A DNA stretch of 64,000 nucleotides from Bacteroidota bacterium. Its GTDB lineage: Bacteria; Bacteroidota; Bacteroidia; Chitinophagales; BACL12. The translations under genes and the position numbers were made by a program. Positions 61,795 through 64,000 of this stretch are shown here, in pieces. Location of the stretch: positions 124,001-188,000 of the forward strand of contig JADKAC010000001.1 of NCBI GenBank assembly GCA_016715425.1. The letters are read 5' to 3'. The notes under the pieces are model-generated. The model was given only the letters and a program-made list of their open reading frames with translations, had not been told where the DNA came from and ran no database searches. How positions within the stretch are numbered: position 1 is the first letter of the stretch; each line of letters begins with the position of its first letter.

Positions 61795-64000
61795 ATGATG
61801 AACAGAATTTTTGCACTAACTATTTCAATTATTTTAACAACAGCTGTTTGGGGGCAAGTGCCACCTTCCAAGTCTTCCACCTCCAATTCAACTTCTAACA
61901 ATCAAAATAACGGACAATCAAATACACCTCCTCCGGGGCAATTGGCAACACCGCCGTATGAACCGGGTAAATCATCTACCAACACTCAACAGATTCCCGG
62001 ATATACAAATCCATTAGATTTATATACCAATAAACCTTTGTTAGGAGCTGCACCAGGAAAAGCACCGGTAAGAGATGTACCTTATATATCTGTGGAAGGT
62101 GATCTGACCGGTACCAGAATTTATCGCCTCGATAATGGAATGTTGGTTTATCTGTCGCAGAATAAATTAGAGCCTCGTGTGCAAACGTATATAGCAGTGA
62201 AAGCAGGTTCAAAAAATGATCCGCCACAAACTACAGGTCTTGCGCATTATCTGGAACACATGTTATTTAAAGGAACAAGTAATATCGGTACAATTAATTG
62301 GGATCGTGAAAGATTAATTATTGATGCCATTGCACAGAAATATGAAGAACATCGCAAAGAAAAAGATCCTGAAAAAAAGAAAGCAATTTATGATGATATA
62401 AATAGATTATCGCAAGAAGCAGCAAAATTTGCAATTCCGAATGAATATGATAAAATGATTTCGTCTCTTGGTGCAAAAGGAACAAATGCTTATACAAGTT
62501 TAGAACAAACCGTGTATGTAAATGATATTCCTTCTGCTGAATTAGAAAAGTGGTTGATATTGGAAAGTGAAAGATTTCATCAAGTAGTATTGCGGTTATT
62601 TCAAACAGAATTGGAAGCCGTGTATGAAGAATATAATATGAGTCAAGATCGTGATTCCAGAAAAGTATGGAAAGCATTTATGCTAGCGATGTTTCCGACA
62701 TATACTTATGGAACACAAACAACAATTGGTGAAGGGGAACATTTAAAAAATCCCTCTATGTATAATATCACTAATTATTTTATTCAATACTATGTACCCA
62801 ATAATATGGCGATTTGTATTTCGGGAGATATTAGTTATGAGCAAACAATTGCATTGGTAGAGAAATATTTTGGTGATTATAAATCTCGTATGATACCTGA
62901 ATGGCAGGTGAAAAAAGAAGCACCTATCACAGAAGTACAACGCAGAGAAGTAGTTGGGCAGGAAGCTGAGAATTTGGTAATGGGTTATCGCTTGCCAAAG
63001 TCTTTGGACAAAGACGTAATGGTTGCAAAGCTTGTTGCTGCAATCTTATATAATGGTCAGGCGGGCTTAATAGATCTGGATTTAAATCAATCGCAAAAAG
63101 TACAATCAGCATTTTCGTATGTATATGAATTAAAAGATTATGGTGTTTTTGAATTTGGTGCAACCCCTCGTGAAGGTCAATCCTTAGAAGAGTGCGAACA
63201 ATTATTATTAAAAGAAATTGATAAAATTCGCAAAGGTGAATTTGATGAATGGCTGATGAAAGCTGCAATTAATGATATGCGTTTATCGCAAACAAAATCT
63301 TTTGAAACAAATCAAGGAAGAGCAAGTGCATTTGTAAGTTCTTTTATTCTTGGAAAACCCTGGGATGTGTATTTGAATGAAGATGATAAGATGGATAAAC
63401 TTACTAAACAGGATGTAATAAATTTTGCAAATACTTATCTCGGTACTGATAATTATGTGATTGTTTATAAACGCAAAGGTGTAGATACAAATATTGAAAA
63501 AGTAGACAAGCCTGTGATAACCCCGGTAGAAGCAAATCGTGATAATGAATCTGCATTTTTAGAGCGTTTTTCTGAATTGCCTTCACAAAATACAAAACCT
63601 GAGTTTGTAGATTTTCAATCGAAAATTAAAGCAGGTACGCTAACATCCGGTGTTTCTTTATCCTATATGAATAATGAGTTGAATGATTTATTTGAATTGT
63701 ATTATATACTTGATATGGGTAGTGATAATGATAAAATGTTATCGCTTGCAGTGGAGTATTTGCCATACTTAGGAACAGATAAATATTCAGCCGCACAATT
63801 GCAGGAAGAATTTTTTAAATATGGATTAAGCTTTAATGTATTTACATCGCAGGATAGAAGTTATGTGCAGTTAAGTGGCATGGATGCAAATCTGGATAAA
63901 GGCATTGAATTGTTTGAAAATATTCTGGCCAATGTGCAGCCCGATAAAACGGCGTATGCAGAATTAGTTACCACTATTTTAAAAGACAGACAAGATGCAA
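61795..64000 (+). CDS. M16-family zinc peptidase, 3' end beyond the window
   Basis: The gene starts at ATG 61795 (a second ATG at 61798), 9 bases after dnaX, and stays open to the window end (735 residues visible). A signal peptide (to TTAVWGQ) and a Pro/Ser/Asn-rich linker (about 23-95) precede the M16 domain. The inverted zinc motif HxxEH is HYLEHMLFKGT (His151, Glu154, His155), and the downstream Glu is in LEAVYEEYNMSQDRD. Typical members have about 950 residues with two M16 pairs, so 200 or so residues are missing. It is likely periplasmic, acting on short peptides. Confidence 0.93.
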   Translation, partial: MMNRIFALTISIILTTAVWGQVPPSKSSTSNSTSNNQNNGQSNTPPPGQLATPPYEPGKSSTNTQQIPGYTNPLDLYTNKPLLGAAPGKAPVRDVPYISVEGDLTGTRIYRLDNGMLVYLSQNKLEPRVQTYIAVKAGSKNDPPQTTGLAHYLEHMLFKGTSNIGTINWDRERLIIDAIAQKYEEHRKEKDPEKKKAIYDDINRLSQEAAKFAIPNEYDKMISSLGAKGTNAYTSLEQTVYVNDIPSAELEKWLILESERFHQVVLRLFQTELEAVYEEYNMSQDRDSRKVWKAFMLAMFPTYTYGTQTTIGEGEHLKNPSMYNITNYFIQYYVPNNMAICISGDISYEQTIALVEKYFGDYKSRMIPEWQVKKEAPITEVQRREVVGQEAENLVMGYRLPKSLDKDVMVAKLVAAILYNGQAGLIDLDLNQSQKVQSAFSYVYELKDYGVFEFGATPREGQSLEECEQLLLKEIDKIRKGEFDEWLMKAAINDMRLSQTKSFETNQGRASAFVSSFILGKPWDVYLNEDDKMDKLTKQDVINFANTYLGTDNYVIVYKRKGVDTNIEKVDKPVITPVEANRDNESAFLERFSELPSQNTKPEFVDFQSKIKAGTLTSGVSLSYMNNELNDLFELYYILDMGSDNDKMLSLAVEYLPYLGTDKYSAAQLQEEFFKYGLSFNVFTSQDRSYVQLSGMDANLDKGIELFENILANVQPDKTAYAELVTTILKDRQDA

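Overview
The window looks like chromosomal DNA from an uncultured or environmental member of the Bacteroidota, probably a Chitinophagales/Saprospiria-like lineage. The evidence is the low GC content by eye, type IX secretion (T9SS) C-terminal sorting domains on several secreted proteins, a PorP/SprF-type protein next to a CHU_C (gliding-associated) surface protein, the Bacteroidota promoter box TAnnTTTG in front of many genes, A-rich leaders instead of Shine-Dalgarno sites, and families typical of the phylum (DUF4920, DUF4783 next to nadC, DUF5723, LTA-synthase-like sulfatases). The placement below phylum level is inference.

Region 1 (1-4.1 kb) is accessory DNA. It holds the tail of a possible Xre-type regulator and a broken two-component defence-like module: an SMC/AAA ATPase (PtuA-like) and an HNH endonuclease with two CxxC pairs (PtuB-like). 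An unknown opposing gene follows, and the region abuts the 3' end of a tRNA-Lys gene. Both module genes are interrupted by single-base frame changes at C or G runs, so the module is either decaying or affected by sequence error. Region 2 (4.2-31 kb) is mostly core, minus-strand genes: a DUF4920 lipoprotein, a geranylgeranyl-reductase-family flavoprotein, an envelope lipoprotein/beta-barrel pair, a fused oligopeptide ABC ATPase, a secreted esterase, a secreted beta-propeller-like T9SS protein, a DUF58 protein, thioredoxin, dnaE, a lectin/CHU_C protein, csaA, a SUI1 factor, a lipid kinase, a sulfatase-like membrane protein, nadC and gpmI.

Region 3 (30.6-33.6 kb) is a repeat-rich pocket. It holds two nearly identical RAYT transposase elements bounded by REP palindromes, pieces of a duplicated lipoprotein locus, a truncated gene and a MITE-like 115-bp hairpin element. 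Region 4 (33.6-44.2 kb) returns to core genes: M20 dipeptidase, ACC-deaminase-like enzyme, tRNA-Ala, lpxB, surE, and a tightly packed set pruA / CHU_C protein / PorP-SprF / PorE-like TPR-PD40-SPOR protein. Region 5 (44.4-45.4 kb) is a second type of RAYT gene whose middle has been filled by about ten copies of a 33-bp unit containing its own REP-like palindrome. Region 6 (45.4-64 kb) has hydrolases, a b-type cytochrome, an outer-membrane barrel, T9SS proteins, tyrosine catabolism (hppD, hmgA) with a four-helix-bundle gene between them, proline dehydrogenase, a T9SS-exported cyanophycinase-like protein, a hemerythrin-like protein, TspO, dnaX and a truncated M16 peptidase.

The least explained signal is a family of mosaic repeats in the larger intergenic gaps (13.3, 15.9, 21.3, 47.1, 51.9 and 52.4 kb). 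The same short word-like modules recur, and in three gaps they keep the same order and the same orientation relative to transcription, ending just upstream of the next gene.
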